From assembly GCF_035943795.1 (NCBI RefSeq), contig NZ_DASZBY010000034.1:62001-126000 (forward strand): DNA of 64,000 nucleotides. The letters are read 5' to 3'. The stretch comes from Aliidongia sp035943795 (GTDB taxonomy: Bacteria; Pseudomonadota; Alphaproteobacteria; ATCC43930; CGMCC-115725). Both the position numbers and the translations under genes were made by a program. A model generated the notes under the pieces. It made no database searches. It had not been told where the DNA came from and saw only the letters and a list, made by a program, of their open reading frames with translations. Positions 41,654 to 50,972 of the stretch are shown one piece after another; the first letter of the stretch is position 1; every line of letters starts with the position of its first letter.

Positions 41654-43144
41654 ATGTCCCTCGAACAGAACCTCGATCCCTTCGCGCTCGCCGATGCGCT
41701 GTCGAACAAGCTGCTGATCGACGGCAAGCTCGTCCCGGCGCTGTCGGGCAAGCGCTTCGACGTGATCAATCCGGCGACCGGCGAGACGATCGGCCACGCG
41801 GCCGACGGCGTCGCCACCGACGTCGACCTGGCGGTCCAGGCCGCGGCCAAGGCGCAGAAGAGCTGGGCCAAGCTGCACCCGCGCGAGCGCGGCCGGCTGA
41901 TCTCGGAATGCGGCCGCCTGCTCAACACCCATGTCGAGGAGATCGCCAAGCTGGTGGCGCTCGAGACCGGCAAGGCGCTCCGCACCGAGAGCCGGGTCGA
42001 GGCCGGCGTGCTGGCCGACGTGTTCGTGTTCTTCGGCGGGCTGGGCTCCGAGCTGAAGGGCGAGAGCGTGCCGTTCAAGACCGACAGCATCACCATCACC
42101 CAGCGCGAGCCGATCGGCGTCGTCGGCGCGATCATCCCGTGGAACGTGCCGCTGCTGCTGATGGCGCTCAAGATCGCGCCCGCCATGGTCGCCGGCAACA
42201 CGGTCGTGGTGAAGTCGGCCGAGGAAGCGCCGCTGGCCGTGCTGCGCGTGGCGCAGATCATGAACCAGGTGCTGCCGCCGGGCGTGTTCAACATGATCTC
42301 CGGCGATGGCCCGGGTGCTGGAGCACCCCTGGTCAGCCATCCGAAGGTTGGCAAGGTCACCTTCACCGGCTCGGTCGAGACCGGCAAGATCGTCTATCGC
42401 GCCGCCGCCGAAAAGCTGATCCCGGTGACGTTGGAGTTGGGCGGCAAGAGCCCGATGATCGTCATGGGCGATGCCGACGTCGACCGTGCCGTCGCCGGCG
42501 CCATCACCGGCATGCGCTTCACCCGCCAGGGCCAGAGCTGCACGGCGGCGTCGCGCATGTTCGTCCATGCCTCGATCCATGACGAGTTCGTCGCCAAGCT
42601 CAAGGCCAAGGTCGACGAGATGGTCATGGGCGACCCGCTCGACGAGAAGACCGACATCGGCACGATCATCTCGCCCGAACAGTTCGCCAAGGTGAAATCC
42701 TATATCGAGCTGGGCGAGGCGGCGCCGGGCGCCACGACCTTGCGCTGCTCGGCCATGCCGACCGATCCGAAGCTGGCCAAGGGTCTGTTCGTGCAACCGG
42801 TCGTGTTCACCGGCCTCACCAACGACCATCGCGTCTGCAAGGAAGAGATCTTCGGGCCGGTCACCGCCGTGGTGAAGTTCACCGACTATGACGACGTCAT
42901 CCGTCAGGCGAACGATACGGAGTATGGCCTCGCCGCCTCGATCTGGACCAAGGACCTGAAGACCGCGCTCGATGCGACCCAGCGGCTCGAGGCCGGCCTG
43001 GTCCAGGTCAACCAGAACCTGGTGGTGCAGCCGAACATGTCCTACGGCGGCGTGAAGCAGTCGGGCCTGGGCAAGGAAGCCTCGCTCGAAAGCATGCTCG
43101 AGCACTTCACGACCAAGAAGACGATCATCCTCAACCTGGGCTAG
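41654..43144 (+). CDS. NAD(P)-dependent aldehyde dehydrogenase
   Basis: The 496-residue protein is a full-length aldehyde dehydrogenase with the general base in VTLELGGKSPMIV (E261) and the nucleophilic cysteine in GQSCTAASR (C296). The cofactor loop reads IIPWNVPLLL. The serine-proline step usual in VVVKPSE is changed to VVVKSAE. It lacks the CoA-acylating MmsA signature (GERCMA), so it is not a close methylmalonate-semialdehyde dehydrogenase homologue. It may produce a free acid from a branched-chain semialdehyde or another aldehyde. It is the third gene of the valine-type operon, after a REP-like element, and has a good AGGAGC ribosome binding site. Confidence 0.9.
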   Translation: MSLEQNLDPFALADALSNKLLIDGKLVPALSGKRFDVINPATGETIGHAADGVATDVDLAVQAAAKAQKSWAKLHPRERGRLISECGRLLNTHVEEIAKLVALETGKALRTESRVEAGVLADVFVFFGGLGSELKGESVPFKTDSITITQREPIGVVGAIIPWNVPLLLMALKIAPAMVAGNTVVVKSAEEAPLAVLRVAQIMNQVLPPGVFNMISGDGPGAGAPLVSHPKVGKVTFTGSVETGKIVYRAAAEKLIPVTLELGGKSPMIVMGDADVDRAVAGAITGMRFTRQGQSCTAASRMFVHASIHDEFVAKLKAKVDEMVMGDPLDEKTDIGTIISPEQFAKVKSYIELGEAAPGATTLRCSAMPTDPKLAKGLFVQPVVFTGLTNDHRVCKEEIFGPVTAVVKFTDYDDVIRQANDTEYGLAASIWTKDLKTALDATQRLEAGLVQVNQNLVVQPNMSYGGVKQSGLGKEASLESMLEHFTTKKTIILNLG

Positions 43145-43164
43145 GCACAGGGCGCGGATAAAAA

Positions 43165-43198
43165 TCAGGCGGAGGGACCCTTGGGTCGCTCCGCCTGA
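43165..43198 (-). terminator. Terminator between convergent aldehyde dehydrogenase and secreted PA14-protein genes
   Basis: A 10-bp outer stem (TCAGGCGGAG at 43165-43174, CTCCGCCTGA at 43189-43198) continues with an inner GACCC/GGGTC pairing. On the minus strand it is followed by TTTTTATCC, a proper T-tract, so it should end the PA14/glycosidase-like gene whose stop is at 43278. On the plus strand it follows the aldehyde dehydrogenase stop by 20 bp and may work both ways. Confidence 0.8.
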
Positions 43199-43277
43199 AG
43201 TCATTAGACGATGAGGAGGAGCTCCAGGCTGCGCCCGATCGATTAATGACGGGTTAGCGTGGGGTCTCGTCGTCGAT

Positions 43278-45773
43278 TTATTTGGCGGGTTTGACGCTGT
43301 TGTTTGTGGCCGTCGGGGTGACGACCAGCTTGGTGAGCGTCGTGCCGGCACTGCTGAGGTTGCGAACCATGATGCCGTGCAATCCGATCGGCAGGATGCC
43401 TGCCCAGGTGCCGGCCGCCACCGGCACGCCGTCGATCCGGATCTGGGTCGTGGCCGGATTAGGCGCGTCGGTCGTGATGGTGAAGCCGCTCGCGGTCTGG
43501 ACGTTGACCGACCAGGCGATGTAGTCGCCGACATGGGCCAGCGTGCCGGTCGCCGTGCCCGACGGTGTGACGCCCATCGAGAACGAGACGGGGATGTTGC
43601 CGGCGTCGATCGGCAGCGGCCAGGCGAACGCGCTGGCCGGGCGGGTGTTCTGGATCGCGGCCAGGATGGCCTGCATCTTCGGCGTCGCCTGGTCGGCGAT
43701 GGTCGGGTTGGCAATGCCGTAGGCGGTAGCGCCGGCCGCATTGAACACGAACGGCATGCCGCCGCCCATCTGGAAGAACTTGTTGATGGCGGTCGTCTCG
43801 AAGGCCTGGGCGTTCGGGTCGAGGTTGGCGCTCAACTGCACCGCGGACGGATAGTCGCCGCCGACTTCGAAGCCGCCCTCATAGCCCATCTCGTGCAGGC
43901 CGAAGCCCAGCGCCCAGATCGCGTCGCCCTCGGTCGAGGGGCTGGTCTCGCCCGAAGCATAGATCGCCGCGACCGAGCCGGCATTCGCGCTGTTGGCGCT
44001 CTGGTACCAGCCGCCCCCGCCGCCCCACAGGTAGTAATTCGCCGGGTGCGGGCTCGCGACATGGGCGACGCCGTCGGCATTGTCGTAGAAATTCTCCAGA
44101 TAGCCGAGCCCGATCGCGGCCGTGTTGCCGGAATTGCCGTACTGCCATTCGAACACCGGTCGCACCCGGGCCATCATCAGCGCGTCGCCCCAGACCGAAC
44201 GGAACAGGCTGCTGATGCGGACCGTCCGGTCGACGACGCGGCGCTTGGCCCAGACCGTCGGATCGGTGGCACCGTCATAGGCGAGCGGCGAGCCGCCGGC
44301 CGCGACCGCGGCACTGGCCAAGCTCTGGTTCATGCTCGACTGGACATAGCCGGTGTTCCACAGCTCGTTGCTGTATTCGAGATAGACCTTGAGGTTGCTG
44401 TTGAGCGGCGGATATGCCGGATGCGCCTGGGCGCTGGTGTAGGGAGTGGTGCCGTCGCTGCCGAACGCGAGCAGCTGGGCCAGCTTGGTCACATAGTCGT
44501 CGTCGACGCCGACGGGGATGTTGATCCAGGCGTCCTTGCCGGTTTCGTTGGCGAGCGCTACCAGGTACTCGAGCGAGCCGCCCTTGCCCTGCCAGCCATA
44601 GCCGCCGACCGCCTGATACTGCGAGGCCTGGCCCGGCGTCACCCGGTCGGCCCAATGCTGCTGCCGATTGCCGTTGGTCGCCAGGTAATCCATGAAGCGG
44701 ATGCCGGAGAAATACGACAGGAACGACTTGTACTGGGCGCTGAACAGCTCGCCCGCGCCATGGACGCCGGTCGAGCCGGGTGCCACGGGCCGCAGGATCT
44801 GCAGGTTGGTGATGCCGGACCCGACCGGTGCCGCGGGACTGCGCTGGCTCTGGCCGAATCCGAGCGTGGCGGCGGTCGGCGCCGTCGCCGCCGCGACCGT
44901 CCAGGTCGCCGTGGTCTTGTTGGCGACCGGGTCGTACCCGGCGCCGACCGGCAGGATGGTGCCGTAGCCGACCCCGTTGACCGAGAAGCTGCCGACACCG
45001 CTCCAATCGGTCACCTGCGCCTGGCCGGTGAAGCTCATCTGATAGACGCCGTCCAGCTCGCGTCCGGTCGACCAGAGCGGCAGCGTCGCATCGGCCAGCG
45101 GCCAGCCCTGGGCATCCAATGGCGCCGGCATCTGGGCGTTGGAATAGACGGTGAATCCGCCCGCCTGCTTCATGATATCGGCGAACATGTTGCCGGGTTC
45201 GCCGGGCAATGCGACCGATCCGTTGATGCCGACCGGCGTCGCGGCTTCGATCACCTGGAACGGCACGCTCGGGCTCGACCAGCCCAGCTGCAGCCGGCCG
45301 TTCGGCTGCTGCTCCCAGTAATGGACGCAGATGTCATAGGACGTGCCGGCGGTCAGGGCCACCGCCTTCTGCGCGGTCTTGGCGCTGTTGCCATAGTCGG
45401 CATAGAGCGTGGTCCAGGTCGTGGACCCGGTCGGCCGGAAATAGAGTGCGACCCCGCCATTGGCGACCACTTGCAGGGTATAGGTCTCGCTGGTCGTCGC
45501 CATGACCTGGCCGGTCCAGCTGGCGGAGAAATTCTGCCAGCCGTTCGTGTTGAACTCGGGCGACAGCGACCCGCCCGGGCCGACCGTGTTCCAGGCAAAA
45601 TCGATGCGCGCGTCGCGCCGCTGGAACGCGGGATTGGTGACGCCGCCCACCCCCGACTGATATTGGCCGAGGAAGCCCCCCCACAGGACGCCCTGGGCAT
45701 GAGCGGAGCCGAGACCCGCCGCCATGGAAAGTGCGGAAAAGGTAAGCGCCATCGCGCCAAATTTGCTGTTCAT
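43278..45773 (-). CDS. Secreted PA14-like/glycosidase-like protein (831 aa)
   Basis: A signal peptide (MALTFSALSMAAGLGSAHAQ) is followed at about residues 28-180 by a PA14-like beta-sandwich (WQNFSASWTGQVMATTSETY, then NGRLQLGWSSPS), usually a carbohydrate-binding module. The large central region (about 330-720) contains LKVYLEYSNELWNTGY, where N469-E470 looks like the Asn-Glu acid/base pair of clan GH-A glycosidases. A beta-rich C-terminal module ends the protein (VSFSMGVTPSGT ... LTKLVVTPT). Related proteins are annotated as cellulose-binding or hypothetical. It directly precedes the EPS cluster and may bind or trim that polymer. The substrate and catalytic activity are unproved. A terminator follows and an AT-rich region precedes it. 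Confidence 0.7.
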   Translation of the reverse strand: MNSKFGAMALTFSALSMAAGLGSAHAQGVLWGGFLGQYQSGVGGVTNPAFQRRDARIDFAWNTVGPGGSLSPEFNTNGWQNFSASWTGQVMATTSETYTLQVVANGGVALYFRPTGSTTWTTLYADYGNSAKTAQKAVALTAGTSYDICVHYWEQQPNGRLQLGWSSPSVPFQVIEAATPVGINGSVALPGEPGNMFADIMKQAGGFTVYSNAQMPAPLDAQGWPLADATLPLWSTGRELDGVYQMSFTGQAQVTDWSGVGSFSVNGVGYGTILPVGAGYDPVANKTTATWTVAAATAPTAATLGFGQSQRSPAAPVGSGITNLQILRPVAPGSTGVHGAGELFSAQYKSFLSYFSGIRFMDYLATNGNRQQHWADRVTPGQASQYQAVGGYGWQGKGGSLEYLVALANETGKDAWINIPVGVDDDYVTKLAQLLAFGSDGTTPYTSAQAHPAYPPLNSNLKVYLEYSNELWNTGYVQSSMNQSLASAAVAAGGSPLAYDGATDPTVWAKRRVVDRTVRISSLFRSVWGDALMMARVRPVFEWQYGNSGNTAAIGLGYLENFYDNADGVAHVASPHPANYYLWGGGGGWYQSANSANAGSVAAIYASGETSPSTEGDAIWALGFGLHEMGYEGGFEVGGDYPSAVQLSANLDPNAQAFETTAINKFFQMGGGMPFVFNAAGATAYGIANPTIADQATPKMQAILAAIQNTRPASAFAWPLPIDAGNIPVSFSMGVTPSGTATGTLAHVGDYIAWSVNVQTASGFTITTDAPNPATTQIRIDGVPVAAGTWAGILPIGLHGIMVRNLSSAGTTLTKLVVTPTATNNSVKPAK

Positions 45774-46055
45774 GCCGCTTCAGCCCATCAGGAGAATAGA
45801 TTGGCGGCGCAAAGTTCCGATCATCCGGGTCGGCCCGAAAGACTCGTGCCGACGCGCGATGAAATACTTCGTGCCCTCAAAGGTTCTGCGGATGGGCAGA
45901 GGATGAGGGCGCTGAATTAAGAGAATCTGAAGGTCAGTTGATCGTTATTATTTAAAATAAATCACATTCTAGACAAATTGATTCTGCGAATATTGTATTT
46001 CGAGAAAATAGAAACAGAAATTCTCGTATTGTGAGAATATCCGGCGTTACGAAAA
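45774..46055. other. AT-rich intergenic region upstream of the PA14-protein gene
   Basis: The 282-bp gap has a strongly A/T-rich core from about 45935 to 46045 (for example TTATTATTTAAAATAAATC), then returns to the usual G/C richness. No open frame can be supported. It serves as the upstream region of the secreted PA14 protein and the downstream region of the EPS acyltransferase operon, and resembles the island before the alginate-lyase-family gene. Confidence 0.6.
46020..46038 (-). terminator. Putative terminator of the EPS flippase-acyltransferase operon
   Basis: ATTCTC (46020-46025) and GAGAAT (46033-46038) form a short inverted repeat 17 bp after the acyltransferase stop. Read on the minus strand it is followed by TTTCTGTTTCTATTTTC, a T-rich run. 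The stem is A/T-rich and weak, so this is a tentative intrinsic terminator. Confidence 0.4.
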
Positions 46056-47261
46056 TCAACCGAGATCGGCATCGCTTGGTGCGGAGATCGTCGGCACCAC
46101 GATCGGCGGCGTCGTGCCGTCGAGCAGGAACAAGGCGCGCCAGTCCCGGCTCCGGCCGAACTCGACGAAGCGGTAGGACAATGCCGCGACCGTCAGCAGC
46201 AGGAACAGGTAGATCGGCAGGGTGCGGGCGAGATCGTCGAGCGGTGCCGCCTCGGCCTGGAACAGGTTGCGCAGCAGCGGCTCGTGCCAGACATACAGGC
46301 TGAAGCACATCATGCCCAGCACCTGGACCGGCCGGCTGGCGAAAGCGGCGCGCAGCCAGCCGCGTTCGAGCGACAGCAGCCCGGCGATGATCGCGGCGAA
46401 GCCCACGACCAGGAAATCGTCGAACGGCACCTCGATCCAGCGGCCGAGCCGGTCGCCGGCGACCACGGCGAGGGCCAGGGCGAGAGCGCCGCCCAGGGTG
46501 ACGAGACGGGGCCAGCGGACGCGGACGCCCGCGACATAGGCCTGCGCCAAGGCCATGCCGACGGCGAAGATCTCCAGATTGGCGGTCAGGCCCATGGTCA
46601 GCGGCTGGATCGGCCGACCGGCAACGAGCGTCAGACCCAGTGTGCGCGAGGCCAGGCTGAGCACGGTCGCGGCCACGATGGTCCGCACGATGCCCCAGCG
46701 CTGGAATGCCAGAACCATGAACGGGAACAGGATGCTGAACCAGATCTCGACGCCCAGCGACCAGAGCGGCGGGTTGAGGTGCGGCTCGAACCCGTGGGGC
46801 GCAAAGGTGAACAGCGCGCCGGCGATGGAGATCAGTTCGAGCGGCAGACGCAGGTCGTGCACCGGCGGAACCTGGTTCAGCACCAGGCACAGCAGGGCCA
46901 CCAGATAATAGAGCGGCAGCAGCCGGGCGGCCCGGCGCCGGTAGAAGCCGCGCCAATCGGCCGAGGTCTCCATCTTCGCCCGACCGCGCGCGAACGGCAG
47001 GTAGAGCACGAAGCCAGATAGAACGAAGAACAGCTGCACCCCGATCCAGCCATAGGACAGGAAGAACAGCGAGCTGGTGACCGCGGGCGCCAGCGCCAGC
47101 ACGCTGCCCGCCTTGAAATACAGGCCGAAGAGGTGATGCCAGACGACCGCGACGATCGCCACACCGCGCAGGCCGTTGATGATGTCGAGCTTGCCGCCGG
47201 CGGAATTCTGCGCCGGCGTCTCGATCGGGACGGCGTCAGCCGCGCTTGGTGGCAGCCGCAT
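46056..47261 (-). CDS. Acyltransferase 3 family membrane protein (OafA-like)
   Basis: The 401-residue integral membrane protein begins with a cytoplasmic tail and then IINGLRGVAIVAVVWHHLFG, the family's RGxAxxxVxxxH motif. About ten transmembrane segments follow. Such enzymes add acetyl or succinyl groups to sugars of O-antigen or EPS at the inner membrane. It is the last gene of a four-gene minus-strand EPS operon and overlaps the preceding glycosyltransferase gene by 26 bp. The acyl donor and acceptor are unknown. Confidence 0.9.
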   Translation of the reverse strand: MRLPPSAADAVPIETPAQNSAGGKLDIINGLRGVAIVAVVWHHLFGLYFKAGSVLALAPAVTSSLFFLSYGWIGVQLFFVLSGFVLYLPFARGRAKMETSADWRGFYRRRAARLLPLYYLVALLCLVLNQVPPVHDLRLPLELISIAGALFTFAPHGFEPHLNPPLWSLGVEIWFSILFPFMVLAFQRWGIVRTIVAATVLSLASRTLGLTLVAGRPIQPLTMGLTANLEIFAVGMALAQAYVAGVRVRWPRLVTLGGALALALAVVAGDRLGRWIEVPFDDFLVVGFAAIIAGLLSLERGWLRAAFASRPVQVLGMMCFSLYVWHEPLLRNLFQAEAAPLDDLARTLPIYLFLLLTVAALSYRFVEFGRSRDWRALFLLDGTTPPIVVPTISAPSDADLG

Positions 47262-48507
47262 GGGGCACCTCGCCGAGCAGGGTCAACAACTGGCCGGTCA
47301 GGTGGGCCTGGTCGAAATGCTGCCGGACCCATTGGCTGCCGGCGGTACCCATCGGCGCCCAGCGCTCCGGACTGCGCGCGAGCTCGACCATCGTCCGGGC
47401 GAGTGCCGCCGGATCGCGTTCGGCGACCAGCAGGCCGGTCTCGCCGTCGACCAGCCCCTCCGGAAAACCGTTGTGGTTGCTGGCGATGACCGGCATGCCC
47501 AGGGCCTGGGCCTCCTGCAGCACCAGCCCCTGGCCCTCGACGTCGCCCGAGGGCGCGGACGTACTGGCCAGCACGAAGATGTCGGCCGCATCGGCCAGGC
47601 GGGCGACCTCTTCCTGGGTCCGGCGGCCCAACAGGTGCACGTGCCCGGCGAGGCCCAGCCGGGCGATCGCCGCTTCGAGCGCGCCGCGGGTCGGCCCTTC
47701 GCCGATGATGGCGAGGCTGGCGTCGACGCCGGCCGCGCGTACCAGCGCCAGTGCCTCGATCGCGTAGACATGGCCCTTCTTCTCGACCAGCCTGCCGATC
47801 GACAGGAACCTGACCGGCGCGCCGGCGATGCCGCTGCGGGCGCGGAACGGGAAGCGATCGGGATAGAGCCCGACCGGCAGCCGCACCGTCAGCGCTTCGG
47901 GCGCACCGATCTCCAGGATGCGGCCGCGCGTATAGTTGGTATTGGCGACGAACAGGTCGCCGCGCTGAAACAGCCGGCGATAGAGGTCCGGCCCCTCGGC
48001 CTGGACCCGCTCCGAAAAATCATAGCCGTGGAAGAAGGTCACGAGGCGACCGCTGATCAGGCCCAGGTCACGGAGCCAGGTGCCGAACTGGCCGTTCGGC
48101 GCGAAATGGCACAGCACATGATCGAACTGGCGGGGTTGGCCGCTGAGGTCGACCGCGGCCATGACCAGGCGGATGAAATCATACGGGCTCGGCAGCGCGC
48201 CGCCGAGTGTCCCGGCCAGGATGCGCAGGCTGGCGATCGGGTGCGCCAGCAGATACAGCAGGTCGCGCGCCCGTTCCGCCTTTGGTCCCGGGACCGTGAC
48301 CCGGACCAGCCGGACCGACGCCAGGATGCGCCGCGTCGCTTCGTGCAGGCCGCTCGTGTCCGGCGTGCCCCTGCCGAACGACAGGATGGTGACGTCGAGC
48401 CCACGCTCGATCAACGACAGGATCTGGTTGTCGATGAAGGTCTCGGAAATCGCCGGATAATTGTCGAGCAACAGGGCGATGCGCGGGCCGTTCGCGTCGC
48501 GCGGCAT
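47236..48507 (-). CDS. Glycosyltransferase family 4 (EPS)
   Basis: The 423-residue GT-B enzyme has the N-terminal acceptor domain (RIALLLDNYPAISETFIDNQ) and the C-terminal donor domain (FLSIGRLVEKKGHVYAIEAL, then VEGQGLVLQEAQALGMPVIA). The donor domain has the ExxxxxxxE motif of retaining family-4 enzymes. It would add a sugar to the lipid-linked EPS unit in the cytoplasm. The frame is open upstream, but the ATG at 48507 overlaps the stop of the preceding family-2 enzyme by 1 nt (TGATG) and gives the family's N-terminus. Confidence 0.92.
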   Translation of the reverse strand: MPRDANGPRIALLLDNYPAISETFIDNQILSLIERGLDVTILSFGRGTPDTSGLHEATRRILASVRLVRVTVPGPKAERARDLLYLLAHPIASLRILAGTLGGALPSPYDFIRLVMAAVDLSGQPRQFDHVLCHFAPNGQFGTWLRDLGLISGRLVTFFHGYDFSERVQAEGPDLYRRLFQRGDLFVANTNYTRGRILEIGAPEALTVRLPVGLYPDRFPFRARSGIAGAPVRFLSIGRLVEKKGHVYAIEALALVRAAGVDASLAIIGEGPTRGALEAAIARLGLAGHVHLLGRRTQEEVARLADAADIFVLASTSAPSGDVEGQGLVLQEAQALGMPVIASNHNGFPEGLVDGETGLLVAERDPAALARTMVELARSPERWAPMGTAGSQWVRQHFDQAHLTGQLLTLLGEVPHAAATKRG

Positions 48508-49514
48508 CAGCGGCTCGTTACCGAGGCTGCCGCCCGGATCTCGGCCGGCGCCGCTGGGGCAGGGGCGCGGATCGCCGTCGGCCGCAGCCGCTCCTCGAGC
48601 CGCGTGATGAACTCGGCCACAGCGAAATAGCGCGCCTTGCCGACACCGGCCCGGGCCGTCAGGTACAACGCGAGGCGCTTGGCCGACCGGGGCTTCGCCC
48701 GCCAATTGCGCCGCAGCAGGCGGGCGCCGTAATCGGGCCGGCCCATCTGCACGAAGATCTCGCCCAACATGCCGGTGAACAGACCGGGATCGACCGTGCC
48801 GTCGCGGAAATGCGGGCGCAGGTGGGTCCGGTACATATAGAGATGGCCGGTCAGCCGGTTGCGGCCGCTCGACGTGATGCGGCCGTCGGGTGCGATATAG
48901 AGCGTGGTCAGCAACTCCGGCACGCAGGCGAAGCGGGTGAGGGCGGACAGGCGTACCCACAGCTCCCAATCCTGGCACGAGCGCAGGTTCGGCTCGAAAC
49001 CGCCGACGGCACGCAGCAGGTCGCGCCGCACCAGGGCGCACGAGGTCGATCCCACGACATTGTGGTTCATCAGCGCCAGGCGGATGTCGCCGGCCTCGGT
49101 CGCGCGGCTGATGCCGCACGGCTGGCCCGCCTCGGTCAGGCTGGCGATGCCGGTATAGGCGGCGCCGAAAGCGGGTCCGCCCGCCGCGATCGCGGCCAAT
49201 TGCCGGGTGATCTTGTCCGGATGCCAGGTATCGTCGCTGTCGAGGAAGGCGACGTAGGTTCCTTCAGCCAACTCGATGCCGCGATTGCGCGCCGCCGCGG
49301 CCCCCATGTTGCGTTCGAGCGGATGGAAACGGAATGGCACGGGACAGGCGAAGCCGGCCGCCCATTCCGCTGTGCCGTCGGTCGAGCCGTCGTCGACGAT
49401 GATGATTTCGAGCGCCCGATGGCTTTGCGCCACGACGCTGGCGATCGCGCGCGGCAGGCAATGCAGGCGGTTGTAGCTGGGGATCACGACCGAGACGAGC
49501 GGGGGCGGGGACAT
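48507..49514 (-). CDS. Glycosyltransferase family 2 (EPS)
   Basis: The 335-residue inverting GT-A enzyme starts VSVVIPSYNRLHCLPRAIAS and has IIVDDGSTDGTAEW and the metal-binding DxD motif YVAFLDSDDTW. About 100 residues of C-terminal extension follow. It sits 12 bp after the flippase gene and is translationally coupled to the family-4 enzyme downstream. The donor sugar is not predictable. Confidence 0.93.
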   Translation of the reverse strand: MSPPPLVSVVIPSYNRLHCLPRAIASVVAQSHRALEIIIVDDGSTDGTAEWAAGFACPVPFRFHPLERNMGAAAARNRGIELAEGTYVAFLDSDDTWHPDKITRQLAAIAAGGPAFGAAYTGIASLTEAGQPCGISRATEAGDIRLALMNHNVVGSTSCALVRRDLLRAVGGFEPNLRSCQDWELWVRLSALTRFACVPELLTTLYIAPDGRITSSGRNRLTGHLYMYRTHLRPHFRDGTVDPGLFTGMLGEIFVQMGRPDYGARLLRRNWRAKPRSAKRLALYLTARAGVGKARYFAVAEFITRLEERLRPTAIRAPAPAAPAEIRAAASVTSR

Positions 49515-49526
49515 CGGCGCTCCTTC

Positions 49527-50972
49527 TCAGGCGCGGGAGGTGAGGATGCCGGCGATCAGGCCGACATCGTTGCGACGGAACAACAGCGTCAGGCCGCCAT
49601 AGACCACGGCGCCGACCGCCAGTTCCAGCGCCAGCAGCGGGATGCCGGCCAGCAGGCCCTGATGGTCGAGCAGGCGGACCAGCAACCCCATGCCCAGCGC
49701 CAGCCCGACGGCTGGGGCGAACGAGGCGACATATTCGCCGAACACCGGGCCGATGATCGGCCGGATCAACCAGCGATAGACCGCGAGCACGACCAGGACG
49801 TTGATCGCGCACAGCACCCAGGTCGCCGGGACCAGCCCGAACCAGGCGAGGCTCGCGGCATAGATCGGCACCTGGATGGCGAATTGCACCAGGGTCCAGT
49901 AGAACGACCGGTCGGCGCGGCCGACGGCGAGCACGAGCGAGCCCACGGGATTGTTGATGGTGCGCGCCATCGCGATGATCGAGCACAGCTCGACCAGCGG
50001 GATCGCCGGGGCCCATTTGTCGCCGAGCAGCAGCGGCACGGCATGGGGTGCGATTGCGGCGAAGCCGAACAGCAGGGGGGCGTTGGTCGTCGACAGCAGC
50101 TTGGTCACGAGCAGGAAGCCGCGCTTCAGCGCCGATGGATCGTTCTGCTTCTTGGCGAAGACCGGGAAGGCCACGTTGGTGATGATCGGGTTGATGCGAT
50201 AGACCGGCTCGACGATCAGCATCCAGGCCATGTTGTAATAGCCCAGCGGCTGCGGGCCCAGCAGGGCCGCGATCAGGAACTGGTCGAGCCGCAGGTTGAC
50301 GTAGTTCACCGCCCGGTCGCCGACCTGGAACATGCCGAACCGCATGAAATGGCGGATCTCGTCATAGCGCAGCCGCATCTTGATCTGCAGCAGGTCGCGG
50401 CCGGCGATCCACAGGAACAGGCTGCGCAGCAGGGCGGTCAGCAATTGCGACAGGATCAGCGCATAGATGCCGACGCCGGCCCACAGCAGGGCGGCGGCGC
50501 TGGCCGCGCTCAACAGGTTGGCACCCAGCTCGACCCGGCCCAGCCGCTCGAACCGCAGGTTCTTCTGCAGCAGGGCCTGGAAGGTCTGGCCGATCGGGGC
50601 CACCGCGAAATTGGCCGAGGCGACCAGCAGCATGCCGGTCAGTTCCGGCTGGCCGTAGGCATAGGCCAGCACGGGTGACAGGAGGGCGGAAACCGCGGCG
50701 ACGGCGCAGCCGAACAGCAGGTTGAACCAGTAGAGGCTGGACAGCTGGTCGCTGTCGGCATCCTGCTTGGCGATGATGCCCTGGGTGACGCCGGCATCGG
50801 CGAAGATATAGGCGAAGCCCAGCACCAAGTTGACGATGGCGAACAGGCCCAGCTGAAATGGCGGTAGCATATGGGCGGCGACCAGGGTCACGCCGAAGCG
50901 CGCGCCGATGTTGGATATCGTGGTCGCCGCGGTCCAGCGGACCGATTTCAGGGCTTTGACGCGCAAACTCAT
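49527..50972 (-). CDS. Polysaccharide flippase (Wzx/MOP superfamily)
   Basis: The 481-residue protein has about 12-14 hydrophobic segments and the family start (SVRWTAATTISNIGARFGVT, then ADAGVTQGIIAKQDADSDQL) of the WzxC/MATE-like polysaccharide flippases. It would flip undecaprenyl-diphosphate-linked repeat units across the inner membrane. The frame runs open upstream, but the ATG at 50972 is the family start. It is the first gene of the flippase-GT2-GT4-acyltransferase operon and is divergent from a methyltransferase gene. Confidence 0.92.
   Translation of the reverse strand: MSLRVKALKSVRWTAATTISNIGARFGVTLVAAHMLPPFQLGLFAIVNLVLGFAYIFADAGVTQGIIAKQDADSDQLSSLYWFNLLFGCAVAAVSALLSPVLAYAYGQPELTGMLLVASANFAVAPIGQTFQALLQKNLRFERLGRVELGANLLSAASAAALLWAGVGIYALILSQLLTALLRSLFLWIAGRDLLQIKMRLRYDEIRHFMRFGMFQVGDRAVNYVNLRLDQFLIAALLGPQPLGYYNMAWMLIVEPVYRINPIITNVAFPVFAKKQNDPSALKRGFLLVTKLLSTTNAPLLFGFAAIAPHAVPLLLGDKWAPAIPLVELCSIIAMARTINNPVGSLVLAVGRADRSFYWTLVQFAIQVPIYAASLAWFGLVPATWVLCAINVLVVLAVYRWLIRPIIGPVFGEYVASFAPAVGLALGMGLLVRLLDHQGLLAGIPLLALELAVGAVVYGGLTLLFRRNDVGLIAGILTSRA

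Noticed and set aside
41654..43144. Methylmalonate-semialdehyde dehydrogenase (mmsA)
   Set aside because: The context fits, but the active-site region reads GQSCTAASR rather than the CoA-acylating type. A general aldehyde dehydrogenase call is safer.
43377..45920. An 847-codon open frame antisense to the secreted PA14 protein
   Set aside because: The minus-strand protein has a signal peptide, modules and a following terminator. The antisense product is Arg/Gly/Asp-rich without features.
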